This document shows positions 52,247 to 60,545 of a stretch of 64,000 bases of DNA, piece after piece. The notes under the pieces are model-generated. The model was not told where the DNA came from. It was given only the letters and a program-made list of their open reading frames with translations, and ran no database searches. Where the stretch lies: positions 17,991 through 81,990 of the forward strand of contig NZ_AXVA01000026.1 in NCBI RefSeq assembly GCF_000482325.1, in the 5' to 3' direction. Source of the DNA: Bacillus sp. UNC438CL73TsuS30. Its GTDB lineage: Bacteria; Bacillota; Bacilli; Bacillales; Cytobacillaceae. Position 1 is the stretch's first letter, and every line of letters begins with the position of its first letter. Made by a program: the position numbers and the translations under genes.

Positions 52247-53693
52247 GATTACGCTTTATTTGACCTATATGCAGCGTTAGTCATCTTGGCTTTTATTTTA
52301 CTAGCCGTTGGGATCACGCAGTACTTAGTCATGAAGGATTTCCTGTTTCAGAATGAGGCAGAAACGCTAAGTGCAAGGCTGATGTCCTTGTCTAAGGATA
52401 TTGGTTTAAATGTGGATTTGCCACATGACAATGATAACCCTCATGACAATGTGGGAAATCCGCCGGAGCCGAATCATAAGTTTTTCTTTTTACAGGATAT
52501 GTCACTAGTCCTTATTAAAAATAACGGCGATTATCAAGACCTTTTAAAAAATAGCAGCATCCAGGCTCCAAAACTTTCGGAAAAAGAATATCAAACTATT
52601 TTGCAGGATTTTTCAATTCACAAGGATGTTCAATATCGTATTGAAACGAATTCAAAGGGAATTGAGCAATTAATTGTGTTTAAGCCGGCAGGGGGAGGTT
52701 TCAAGGATCAAGTTTCCGGAATCCTGCAACTGGGTACGAATACGGCACCGCTCAAACATGTACTTCTTCAGCAATTATTGATTTTTTCCATTCTATCTGC
52801 TTTGGCTTTAGCTGGTGGACTTGGAATTTACCTGCGCGTTTTGAACAAAACCCTTGTGCCGTTATCAAGGATTGTGAATGCGGTGAAGAAAACTAATGCC
52901 GGAAACTTAGAAGAGCGTCTTCCGGTTGAACAAGGGCAGGAAGAGATTGACCGTTTAGCGGAGTCGTTTAATGACATGTTAGGGAGATTGGAAAAATCCT
53001 TTGAGTATGAAAGAGAAACGAAAGAACAAATGAGACGTTTCATCGCGGATGCCTCTCATGAGTTGCGAACACCGCTTACATCCATTTCCGGTTTTCTTGA
53101 AGTTTTATTAAGGGGAGCAGCCAATCGGCCGGAACAGCTGTACAAAGCATTAAATAGCATGCAGGGTGAATCAAGGCGGATTATTAAATTAGTAGAGGAC
53201 TTATTATTGCTTACGAAGCTGGACCGCGCCCCTGAATTGCAGGCTAAAGAGACCAATCTTTCCATGTTGATCGAAGAAATGGAACCGCAACTAAACGTTT
53301 TGGCGGGAGATCGCGCGATTCAATTTCAGCTTGATCAAGATGTTGTTGGATTCTATGAATCAGATAAGTTAAAGCAAGTGATTCTTAATCTATTTAATAA
53401 TGCTGTCCAACATACGGATCCAGTATCCGGGGTGATTAAAGTTTTGCTTGCAGTATCTAATTCGTTTGCAAAGTTTTCCGTAGAGGACAACGGCACTGGA
53501 GTCAGCGAAGAAAGTCTGCCGCTCAATCTTCGACCGTTTTTATCGCGCCGATGTTTCCCGTGCCAGACGAACCGGGGGAGCAGGACTCGGGTTATCGATC
53601 ACCAAGTCTATTGTAGAAGCACATGGAGGAAGAATTGAGGTCGAGAGCAAGCTCGGGACCGGTACCATTTTTAGTGTTTTTTTGCCGCTGTGA
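52247..53693 (+). pseudogene. Sensor histidine kinase, 5'-truncated and frameshifted
   Basis: The frame begins just after the YjcZ terminator, in the middle of the first membrane helix (LYAALVILAFILLAVGI), with no start or ribosome site. An extracellular sensor, second helix, HAMP (about RIVNAVKKTNAGNLEERL) and HisKA (DASHELRTPLTSISG) follow. The ATPase domain begins (NNAVQHT, DNGTGV) but near 53515-53530 a small indel shifts the frame. The other frame resumes [35 protein letters not shown] and ends at TGA 53691. Both ends are damaged and no response regulator remains nearby. Confidence 0.88.
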
Positions 53694-53721
53694 TCCAGAA
53701 CGTATCTGTTTCGCAAGGCTA

Positions 53722-53773
53722 GTGGGTCAGTCCCCAAGTGAGTTAAAGATTTAACGCACGGGGACTTGCCCAC
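53722..53773. repeat. GTGGGTCAGTCCCC inverted repeat
   Basis: GTGGGTCAGTCCCC and GGGGACTTGCCCAC form a 14-bp arm with two mismatches around a 24-base loop. It resembles the other hairpins in the window in style, but the arm sequence is a different subfamily. It lies at the 3' end of the minus-strand regulator. Confidence 0.7.
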
Positions 53774-53778
53774 TGACA

Positions 53779-55095
53779 TTAATGGGAGGTATTTAATACT
53801 TCCGTGAAGTCAATTTTATATATTTTTTTGGGTCTGCCCCTTAGTTTCTCTTGTTTTTTGTAGGAAACATGGGCTACCCCTTTCTCTTCCAATTCATTTA
53901 AAATCCGGTTAGCTTGACGTAGTGTTAGTCCAAGCTGGTAAGCTATATCCTCCGCGGTTACTTCATTACTTTTCATTTTAGAAATCAAAGCCATGATTTT
54001 TTGGATCCGCAGAATCGGAATTTCTAATACCTCACTTAATTTTTCTATTTGAGGATCAATTATATTTGAAAAATGGAGACAAGTATCATCTCCCATCGGG
54101 CCAATCACTTCTTCATTTGTCGTAATCACATATGAACATGGAAAGTCATGTAATTCTGCTTGCTTATTTGCTATTTGCGCAGACTTTTTCGCTTGATAGA
54201 GGGTCGTTCCAATTCCCCATCCTATACTTACCTGAAAGGGGAGTGCCTCGTTTAAATACTCCAAGACAGAACATCCGGTAAATTCATTTGTTAGTTTTCT
54301 TAGATCTGCTTGAGATGTAATAATCTCAAAACCTGTAAGTTTTTTTTGAATAACAGATAAAGAATGACTTTTTTCATTAAATTCTAAAAGTGCTTTATGG
54401 AGTAAAATCTGTTTCAACTCAAGATCCGCGATATCCTCTTGATCTTTAATGGTCACAACTCCCAATGCCCACTGGTTGTCTAATAAATTTGAAATCTGCA
54501 ATTCATTTATAATGTGTTTAACTTGTTCCAAAATAGACTCTTTAGACGGAAAGATAAAGATATTGGGAATGCCTGCCCGATTCAAAAGTTCAACAATATT
54601 ACTGATCCGAGTAATGACCAGATCAATCTTTCCTTGCTCCCATAATGACAAATGCTGCTGAAACGCTTTCTCGTAGAGCGATTCTGAAAATTTCAGCGGG
54701 AGAGAAAAAGGAAATTCCTCGTCTTTTAAAACATCTTTAAGCCCCATATCATTATTTTCCTCACTAAGCAGATCCGTAGACACTCGGGCAAATGTTAAAT
54801 TTTTATTTGAATTACTAATCGCAAATAAGCGTTTATAAAAATCCCCTTCCGGAATGTCTAAAAAATAAATCGGGGTCGGAAATTCAGTCATTTCTTGCTG
54901 CAAAGTGATATAGCCCAATTCGCCGCTAAAAAGAATTCCATCATAAAATAAATGATTTCTTTCGTACAACTCTTTAATCTCGCTAATTTGACGATACGGG
55001 ATAAAAGTCAGCTCACATTGATCTTTAATAAGCGGTTCAACCTGTTTTATTTGATTGATAGAATGGGGTGCTGTAATTACGCCGATCTTAATCAT
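53779..55095 (-). CDS. Transcriptional regulator with C-terminal winged helix
   Basis: A 438-residue protein. The N-terminal half (IGVITAPHSINQIKQVEPLI) looks like a ligand-sensing domain. The middle contains FQVSIGWGIGTTLYQAKKSAQIA, a degenerate GGDEF/cyclase-like segment similar to those in the two AraC-type regulators. Residues 365-435 form a winged helix-turn-helix (EVTAEDIAYQLGLTLRQANRILNELEEKG) ending in a basic RGRPKKIYKI strand. It is divergent from the MFS-AbgB operon and probably controls it. I cannot name the family. Confidence 0.8.
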   Translation of the reverse strand: MIKIGVITAPHSINQIKQVEPLIKDQCELTFIPYRQISEIKELYERNHLFYDGILFSGELGYITLQQEMTEFPTPIYFLDIPEGDFYKRLFAISNSNKNLTFARVSTDLLSEENNDMGLKDVLKDEEFPFSLPLKFSESLYEKAFQQHLSLWEQGKIDLVITRISNIVELLNRAGIPNIFIFPSKESILEQVKHIINELQISNLLDNQWALGVVTIKDQEDIADLELKQILLHKALLEFNEKSHSLSVIQKKLTGFEIITSQADLRKLTNEFTGCSVLEYLNEALPFQVSIGWGIGTTLYQAKKSAQIANKQAELHDFPCSYVITTNEEVIGPMGDDTCLHFSNIIDPQIEKLSEVLEIPILRIQKIMALISKMKSNEVTAEDIAYQLGLTLRQANRILNELEEKGVAHVSYKKQEKLRGRPKKIYKIDFTEVLNTSH

Positions 55096-55331
55096 GATTC
55101 ATCATTTCCTTCTTCAACCTGTGTTCTTCCCTTAATTATACTGTTAAACGGCCTTTTTAACCAAATCCTTCATCCTTTTTTAAATTATTTTGGTTTTTAA
55201 AATTTTCTTGCTAATTAGAAAATAGATTGCTATAATTCATTTTAAGAAATGTCCGGAACATGTCTTAAAATGTTTTTACTAAAAATCTTTATACAAGGAA
55301 TCTTATTAAAACGTTGAAAGGGGTTACATGT

Positions 55332-56546
55332 ATGGAAGAAAACGTATATAACAAAAAGGCAAAAACAATGGTATTAACTCTCCTTTTTTTAACTTGGATT
55401 GTCAATTATATGGACAAAAACTCCATGAATGTTGCTATTATCTCTATTTCTAAAGATTTTCATTTAAATCCTACCCAAATGGGAATGGTCATCAGCAGTT
55501 TCTTTCTGGCTTACGCGATCATGCAATTAATCGGGGGATGGCTGACAGATAAATATGGTTCGAAAAAAATTATTCTCATCTCCTTATTGGTTTGGTCTAT
55601 TTTTACCATTTTTACTGGATTCGCCTGGTCATTCATCTCCTTAATTATCATTCGTTTCATATTTGGATTTGGTGAAGGAAGTTTTCCCTCTGCTAGTTCA
55701 GTTGCCTTAGCGGAAAACTTCCCTAAAGAAGAACGAGGACGGGCAAAAGGGATTTTGTCAAGTGCCACACAAATCGGTGCCATCGTTGCTACTCTTGTAG
55801 CAGCACTATTAATAAAAAATGTTGGATGGAACGTGATGTTTTTTATCTTTGGTGCGCTTGGTTTCATTTTTCTTCTTCTATTATGGAAATACATGCCCGA
55901 GAGAGCACAACTTAAAGGTAGTACACAAAAACCCAAGGTATCTTATATGAATGTGGTAAAAACCCCGCTGGTTTGGAAATTGTGTCTGATCTATTTTGGC
56001 ATGAGTATGGTGAACTGGGGATTAAGCTCCTGGCTTCCATCCTATTGGGTAAACGTCCGTCATCTTGAATTGGTGAAAACGGGCATGATTTCGATGCTGC
56101 CAGCATTATTTTCCCTAATTGGGATTAACATTAGCTCCTGGATGCTAGACAAAATGAAAGCGGGTAAGGAAAAGTATATTATCATGATTGGTTCCGTTAT
56201 TGGAATTATTTCACTTTATTTAACGATGCATGCAACATCCGTTTCTATGGCATTGACTTTCCTTTGCGGTGCCTATTTTGGAGTAGGGTTTATTGCTATC
56301 GTACTCGCTCTCCCATTGAAATTGCTTCCTCAAGAATCAATGGGGTCGGCTGTTGGTATCATGTATTTTGGCGGCCAAATGGCCGGAACGATTGCACCAA
56401 CCTTGATGGGATATACCATCACTTTATTTAACGGATCTTATTCTGGGGCGTTCACATTGTTAATTTTCTCGCTTGTGATCCCGATCTTGACAAGTATATT
56501 TTTAAAAACAAATTCAATACAAAAAGAAAGAAGTAATGCAGCATGA
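55332..56546 (+). CDS. MFS transporter (ACS/ExuT-like)
   Basis: A 404-residue 12-helix transporter. ATG 55332 follows GAAAGGGG. YMDKNSMNVAIISISKDFHL, GGWLTDKYGSKKI and FGFGEGSFPSASSVALAENFP are typical of the anion:cation symporter group (hexuronate, galactonate and similar acids). Its stop overlaps the next start in ATGA, so it is coupled to the amidohydrolase and likely imports that enzyme's substrate. Confidence 0.9.
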   Translation: MEENVYNKKAKTMVLTLLFLTWIVNYMDKNSMNVAIISISKDFHLNPTQMGMVISSFFLAYAIMQLIGGWLTDKYGSKKIILISLLVWSIFTIFTGFAWSFISLIIIRFIFGFGEGSFPSASSVALAENFPKEERGRAKGILSSATQIGAIVATLVAALLIKNVGWNVMFFIFGALGFIFLLLLWKYMPERAQLKGSTQKPKVSYMNVVKTPLVWKLCLIYFGMSMVNWGLSSWLPSYWVNVRHLELVKTGMISMLPALFSLIGINISSWMLDKMKAGKEKYIIMIGSVIGIISLYLTMHATSVSMALTFLCGAYFGVGFIAIVLALPLKLLPQESMGSAVGIMYFGGQMAGTIAPTLMGYTITLFNGSYSGAFTLLIFSLVIPILTSIFLKTNSIQKERSNAA

Positions 56547-57973
56547 AGGATATTAAAAAAATAGTTGAAATCATTGAACAAAAAAAGGACAAGTTCATTC
56601 AGATTAGCGACCAAATCTGGGAATTTGCCGAAACACGTTTCCAAGAGGTCCGCTCGGCTGAGTTACTTTGTCAAACACTTGAAGCAGAAGGATTTTCTGT
56701 TGAAAAAGGAATTGCCGACATGCCTACCGCTTTCCTCGGCAGCTTCGGTTCTGGAAGCCCTGTTGTAGCGATTCTTGGTGAGTATGATGCTCTTTCAGGA
56801 CTAAGCCAAAAAAGTGGTACTGCCATTCCTGATCCCATTGAAACAGGTGGGAATGGACATGGCTGCGGGCACAATCTTCTAGGAACCGGTTCGCTTGCTG
56901 CTGCGGTTGCCCTTAAAGATATGATGGAACAAGAAGGGTTGCAAGGAACGGTTCGATATTACGGCTGTCCAGCTGAAGAAGGCGGTTCCGGGAAGACATT
57001 TATGGCAAGAGCTGGCTGTTTTGATGATGTTGACTTTGCTTTATGCTGGCATCCTTGGACGACCAATACTATATTACCGGGAAATTCATTAGCGAATTAC
57101 CAAGTATACTTTAAATTTAAAGGGAAAAGCGCCCATGCTGCGGTGCAGCCGCACTTGGGAAGAAGTGCACTTGATGCCGTGGAACTGATGAATGTCGGGG
57201 TCAACTACCTGCGAGAGCATATCATCTCAGAAGCGAGAGTCCATTATGCGATCACGAACACAGGCGGTTTTTCACCAAATGTTGTTCAAGCAGAAGCAGA
57301 GGTTCTTTATCTCATTCGGGCGCCTAAGACGCAACAAGTGAAAGAAATTTACGAAAGAGTTTGCAAGATTGCTAGAGGGGCAGCCCTTATGACCGAAACA
57401 GAAGTAGAAATTGTTTTTGATAAAGCCTGCTCTAACTTGCTTCCGAACAAAACCCTTAACGCTAAAATGGCTGAAGTCATGGATGAAATTGGGGCTCCAG
57501 CATATAATGAAGATGAACTCCACTTTGCAAAGCAGCTTTCTGCTACCTTAACAGAAGCGGATAAGAAAAATGAGATGAACAATCTGCCAAAAGAAGCAGC
57601 TGAGGCTCTAAAGGATAAAGTGATGTCTGATGTTAATAATCCATACTCAGATGATCTGGCAGATAAACCGCTCGGCGGGTCGACAGATGTTGGAGATGTA
57701 AGCTGGATTGTACCTACAGCGCAAATTGGTACGGCCTGCTGGATTTTAGGGACACCGGCACATACTTGGCAAGTGGTTACGATTGGGGCTACATCGATTG
57801 CTCATAAAGGAATGCTTCAAGCAGGTAAAGTGATGGCAGGGACGGCACTTGAAGTGTTGAAAAATCCGGAATTTCTGGAGAAATGCAGATTAGAACATAA
57901 GGCCCGTTTAGATGGCAATCTCTATCAGTGTCCCATTCCTGATGAAGTCGTCCCAGCTTGCAACAGAAAATAG
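56543..57973 (+). CDS. M20 family amidohydrolase, AbgB-like
   Basis: A 476-residue metallopeptidase-fold enzyme. Metal ligands are visible in GEYDALSG, GHGCGHNLLGTGS and CPAEEGGSGKTFM. The dimerisation segment FKGKSAHAAVQPHLGRSALDAVELMN and the C-terminal GGSTDVGDVSW match p-aminobenzoyl-glutamate hydrolase subunit B. It would cut an amide bond of an N-acyl amino acid. No abgA partner is adjacent, so the substrate is open. It overlaps the transporter gene by 4 bases. Confidence 0.9.
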   Translation: MKDIKKIVEIIEQKKDKFIQISDQIWEFAETRFQEVRSAELLCQTLEAEGFSVEKGIADMPTAFLGSFGSGSPVVAILGEYDALSGLSQKSGTAIPDPIETGGNGHGCGHNLLGTGSLAAAVALKDMMEQEGLQGTVRYYGCPAEEGGSGKTFMARAGCFDDVDFALCWHPWTTNTILPGNSLANYQVYFKFKGKSAHAAVQPHLGRSALDAVELMNVGVNYLREHIISEARVHYAITNTGGFSPNVVQAEAEVLYLIRAPKTQQVKEIYERVCKIARGAALMTETEVEIVFDKACSNLLPNKTLNAKMAEVMDEIGAPAYNEDELHFAKQLSATLTEADKKNEMNNLPKEAAEALKDKVMSDVNNPYSDDLADKPLGGSTDVGDVSWIVPTAQIGTACWILGTPAHTWQVVTIGATSIAHKGMLQAGKVMAGTALEVLKNPEFLEKCRLEHKARLDGNLYQCPIPDEVVPACNRK

Positions 57974-58020
57974 GATTAAAGTGGTAAAATCAATAGAGGT
58001 TTCAACACCATACTGAAAAG

Positions 58021-58053
58021 AAAAATGACGTAAGCAGTTCCTACGTCATTTTT
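58021..58053 (+). terminator. Terminator after the AbgB-like gene
   Basis: AAAAATGACGTA / TACGTCATTTTT with a 9-base loop; the A/T flanks make it usable in both directions. Confidence 0.85.
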
Positions 58054-58132
58054 CTTATGTTGTAAATTGAATAGAAAAAGCATCTAAAACATTACGAGAA
58101 GACTGATCAAGGATAATTCTGATCTTAGTCAA

Positions 58133-58163
58133 TAGCCCTGCTCGACAAATACGAGCAGGGCTA
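58133..58163 (-). other. Perfect hairpin at the 3' end of the tetR gene
   Basis: TAGCCCTGCTCG / CGAGCAGGGCTA, 12 bp with a 7-base loop, lies 16 bases beyond the regulator's stop. No T-run follows on the minus strand, so termination there would be weak. Confidence 0.5.
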
Positions 58164-58178
58164 TATAGGATCAGCAAG

Positions 58179-58868
58179 TTACTGCTGATTTGTAGGGTTG
58201 CATTTTTTAAAAGCAAAAAGATTCGCGTTGTGAACAATCTCCGTAATATAGTTCATGGTGATTTTCACTGCCTCCTCAAACTCATAGCTTTTGCGATTAT
58301 TGAGGATATTTGTAAACATCCCCTGCCAGATTAAAATGGTTAATTCATTAATCGCATCCACGTTTTCCTCTTTAAGATATCCCTCTCTTAGGGCAACTTC
58401 TAAAAAGGATCGCCCCCGTTTTGATACATTCCGTTCAAAGAGAATAATCTTTAACTCCTCAGGAATGTTAATCAAATCAGCCGGATAAATTTTATAATAT
58501 TCTTCCAGCAGCTTCTCGGGCTGATCCCCTAAATCCATAATAAATACCGCATTAAAAATTTGTGGCTGTTTAAAGGAATGAATACAAAAACATTCCCATG
58601 CCAACAAGTACTTTTCAATCGGATCTTTTCCTTTTTCAATATAAACAGCTACTTCATTCGTGTAGGCTTTCAAGAACTTCATGGATGCGAAAAAGATCAG
58701 ATGGGAGATCTCAGAAAAATAGTTATAAATAGTGGCACTATTATAACCTGCTTTATCTGCCACTTTTCTGATCGTTACATTCTCTAAACCTTCTTCTTCG
58801 ATAATTTCAGCCGTAGCATCGACAAAGTATTTCCACATGCGGCTCAATTGTATTTCCTTTTTTTTCAT
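58179..58868 (-). CDS. TetR family transcriptional regulator
   Basis: A 229-residue repressor. ATG 58868 (MKKKEIQLSRMWKYF) follows AGGGGTATAACG; the frame extends 10 codons upstream without a ribosome site. The N-terminal helix-turn-helix is IEEEGLENVTIRKVADKAGY, then NSATIYNYFSEISHLIFFA. The C-terminal ligand domain is longer than average. It is near the MFS-CocE genes on the same strand, a likely target. Confidence 0.9.
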   Translation of the reverse strand: MKKKEIQLSRMWKYFVDATAEIIEEEGLENVTIRKVADKAGYNSATIYNYFSEISHLIFFASMKFLKAYTNEVAVYIEKGKDPIEKYLLAWECFCIHSFKQPQIFNAVFIMDLGDQPEKLLEEYYKIYPADLINIPEELKIILFERNVSKRGRSFLEVALREGYLKEENVDAINELTILIWQGMFTNILNNRKSYEFEEAVKITMNYITEIVHNANLFAFKKCNPTNQQ

Positions 58869-59027
58869 CGTTATACCCCTTACAATTTTTATATCCATAT
58901 AAGTTATATCGATCTTAGGCGAAGTGATATCTAGTAAAATTATACCAAACTATTGGCTTAGAAGCCGAGGTGAAAATAATGAAAAAGCTGGCGAAAAACA
59001 AACGTTTATCGCCAGCTTCTTTCCATT

Positions 59028-60329
59028 TTAGCTTGCTTTTATTGCTTTCATTTCTTTCCTCTGAAGGGCAATCTCTTTTCGTTTTTCTTTCGTTACTCTT
59101 TGCCAAATGACTGCGGTAATCAACCCAACGATCGTCAAGCCTAATAAAATGGCGAATAATACCTTATAACCGGTGGTGCCACCCCAGTGGTCCAAACAAG
59201 CCCCGGCAATGATTGGCATAAAGATTTCACCGCTGTACCCGATGATCATTAATGGCATCGCGACGGTTCCGGTTGTTTCAACTGGATAGTCTCCTTCGAC
59301 CAAAATCGCGAAGTGCGTCGCCTGTAAGGCATACATGGATACATAAACAACCGCGATAAAGATTAACAGCATTATGATTAGAGAAGGCTTTCCAGGCAAA
59401 AGAATGAGAGCGGTTAAACCGGCTGCCAATACACTATAGGCAATGATGACCATATTCGAAATCCCAATTCGGTCCCCAATAATTCCAGAGGTGAAACTTC
59501 CGACTGGGCGGCAGTATTGTGAAAAGTAACCCAGTGCTGCGGCAATGATGGTGGAAGCACCAAAGGCAGCGTGTGCATAAGGTGTAATATAATAGAAACT
59601 ATTGATCATGGCATAAGACGTCAAAATAAGAACGGCTGCCAGCCAGGTTGTTGGCATTTTTAGAATCTTCCAGAGTATATCCCAATCAAATTTTGTATGA
59701 TCTTTTTCGTTTGCCTGCTCACTGCTGTTGTTTTGTTCAGGTTCCTTATAAAGGAACATAATCAGGATCCCTAAAAGAATACAAAACACGGAATAGAAAA
59801 TAATTACAGTGGATAATGCCAGCTTGTCACTCATTTGCTTTGAAACAAAGGCGAAGATTCCTAGTACCAAAGCAGATTCAATCACTTTGGAGAGACCGCG
59901 TCCGCCTTCAAAAAAGCCGAATGCTTTTCCTTGTTCATTTTCGTTTGCTAATGACCGGACAGCTTTAATTAACGCTACCCAAAAGGTCATGATGGAGGTT
60001 ATACCCCAAGCTCCATAAATTAAAAGCAATACAGAGTATGGGGGATACAATAGTAAGGTAAAGCCTAGAGCTCCAGTCACGATTAACGAGAGCGTCAATA
60101 AGTGTTTCGTTTTCCAACGATCTGCCACATACCCTGCAAAGATATAGGAAATCAAACAAGCAATTCCAAATACACTTCCGAGTGAGCCCATTTGTGTATT
60201 GGTTAAGTGAAAGTCTTTTAAAAATACATCATAATAATAATTCCGGAAATAGGGCAATGTATAAATCATTTCACCTGCAATGATTAAAATGATTAAAGTA
60301 GGTATATTTTTCTTAAGTCTTCCTTCCAT
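59028..60329 (-). CDS. MFS transporter
   Basis: A 433-residue 12-helix transporter. LIILIIAGEMIYTLPYFRNY, FAGYVADRWKTKHLL (loop 2-3) and KAFGFFEGGRGLSKVIESA give the MFS pattern. Substrate is unknown. It lies downstream of the CocE-type hydrolase on the same strand, separated by a GC-rich palindromic repeat, and probably imports or exports that enzyme's substrate or product. Confidence 0.88.
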   Translation of the reverse strand: MEGRLKKNIPTLIILIIAGEMIYTLPYFRNYYYDVFLKDFHLTNTQMGSLGSVFGIACLISYIFAGYVADRWKTKHLLTLSLIVTGALGFTLLLYPPYSVLLLIYGAWGITSIMTFWVALIKAVRSLANENEQGKAFGFFEGGRGLSKVIESALVLGIFAFVSKQMSDKLALSTVIIFYSVFCILLGILIMFLYKEPEQNNSSEQANEKDHTKFDWDILWKILKMPTTWLAAVLILTSYAMINSFYYITPYAHAAFGASTIIAAALGYFSQYCRPVGSFTSGIIGDRIGISNMVIIAYSVLAAGLTALILLPGKPSLIIMLLIFIAVVYVSMYALQATHFAILVEGDYPVETTGTVAMPLMIIGYSGEIFMPIIAGACLDHWGGTTGYKVLFAILLGLTIVGLITAVIWQRVTKEKRKEIALQRKEMKAIKAS

Positions 60330-60382
60330 CTCTTATCCCCCAATCGCGGGCTTTTTAAAGTAAGGCTGTATAAAACTTGTCT

Positions 60383-60512
60383 GTTGATTTCCGCTCCAGG
60401 CACTTCGCTTTCCGCGGGCGTGCCGGGGAGCCTCCTCGTCGCTTTCGCTCCTGTCGGGTCTCCCCAGCCCGGAACTCCCGCAGGAGTCTTCGTGCCTTCC
60501 GCTCCAATCAAC
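60383..60512. repeat. GC-rich palindromic Bacillus intergenic repeat
   Basis: A 130-base element with ends GTTGATTTCCGCTCCAGGCA and TGCCTTCCGCTCCAATCAAC. The outer 7 bases and the inner GGCAC/GTGCC are inverted. Inside are CTTCGCTTTCCGCGGGCG, GGGGAGCCTCCTCG, TCGGGTCTCCCCAGCCCGG and CTCCCGCAGGAGTCTTCGTG. GC content is far above the surroundings. From memory this is a well-known repeat in many Bacillus genomes; it lies between two genes of one strand. Confidence 0.88.
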
Positions 60513-60545
60513 GGTGTTAAAAAATCAACAATGTTCTTTAGCCTC

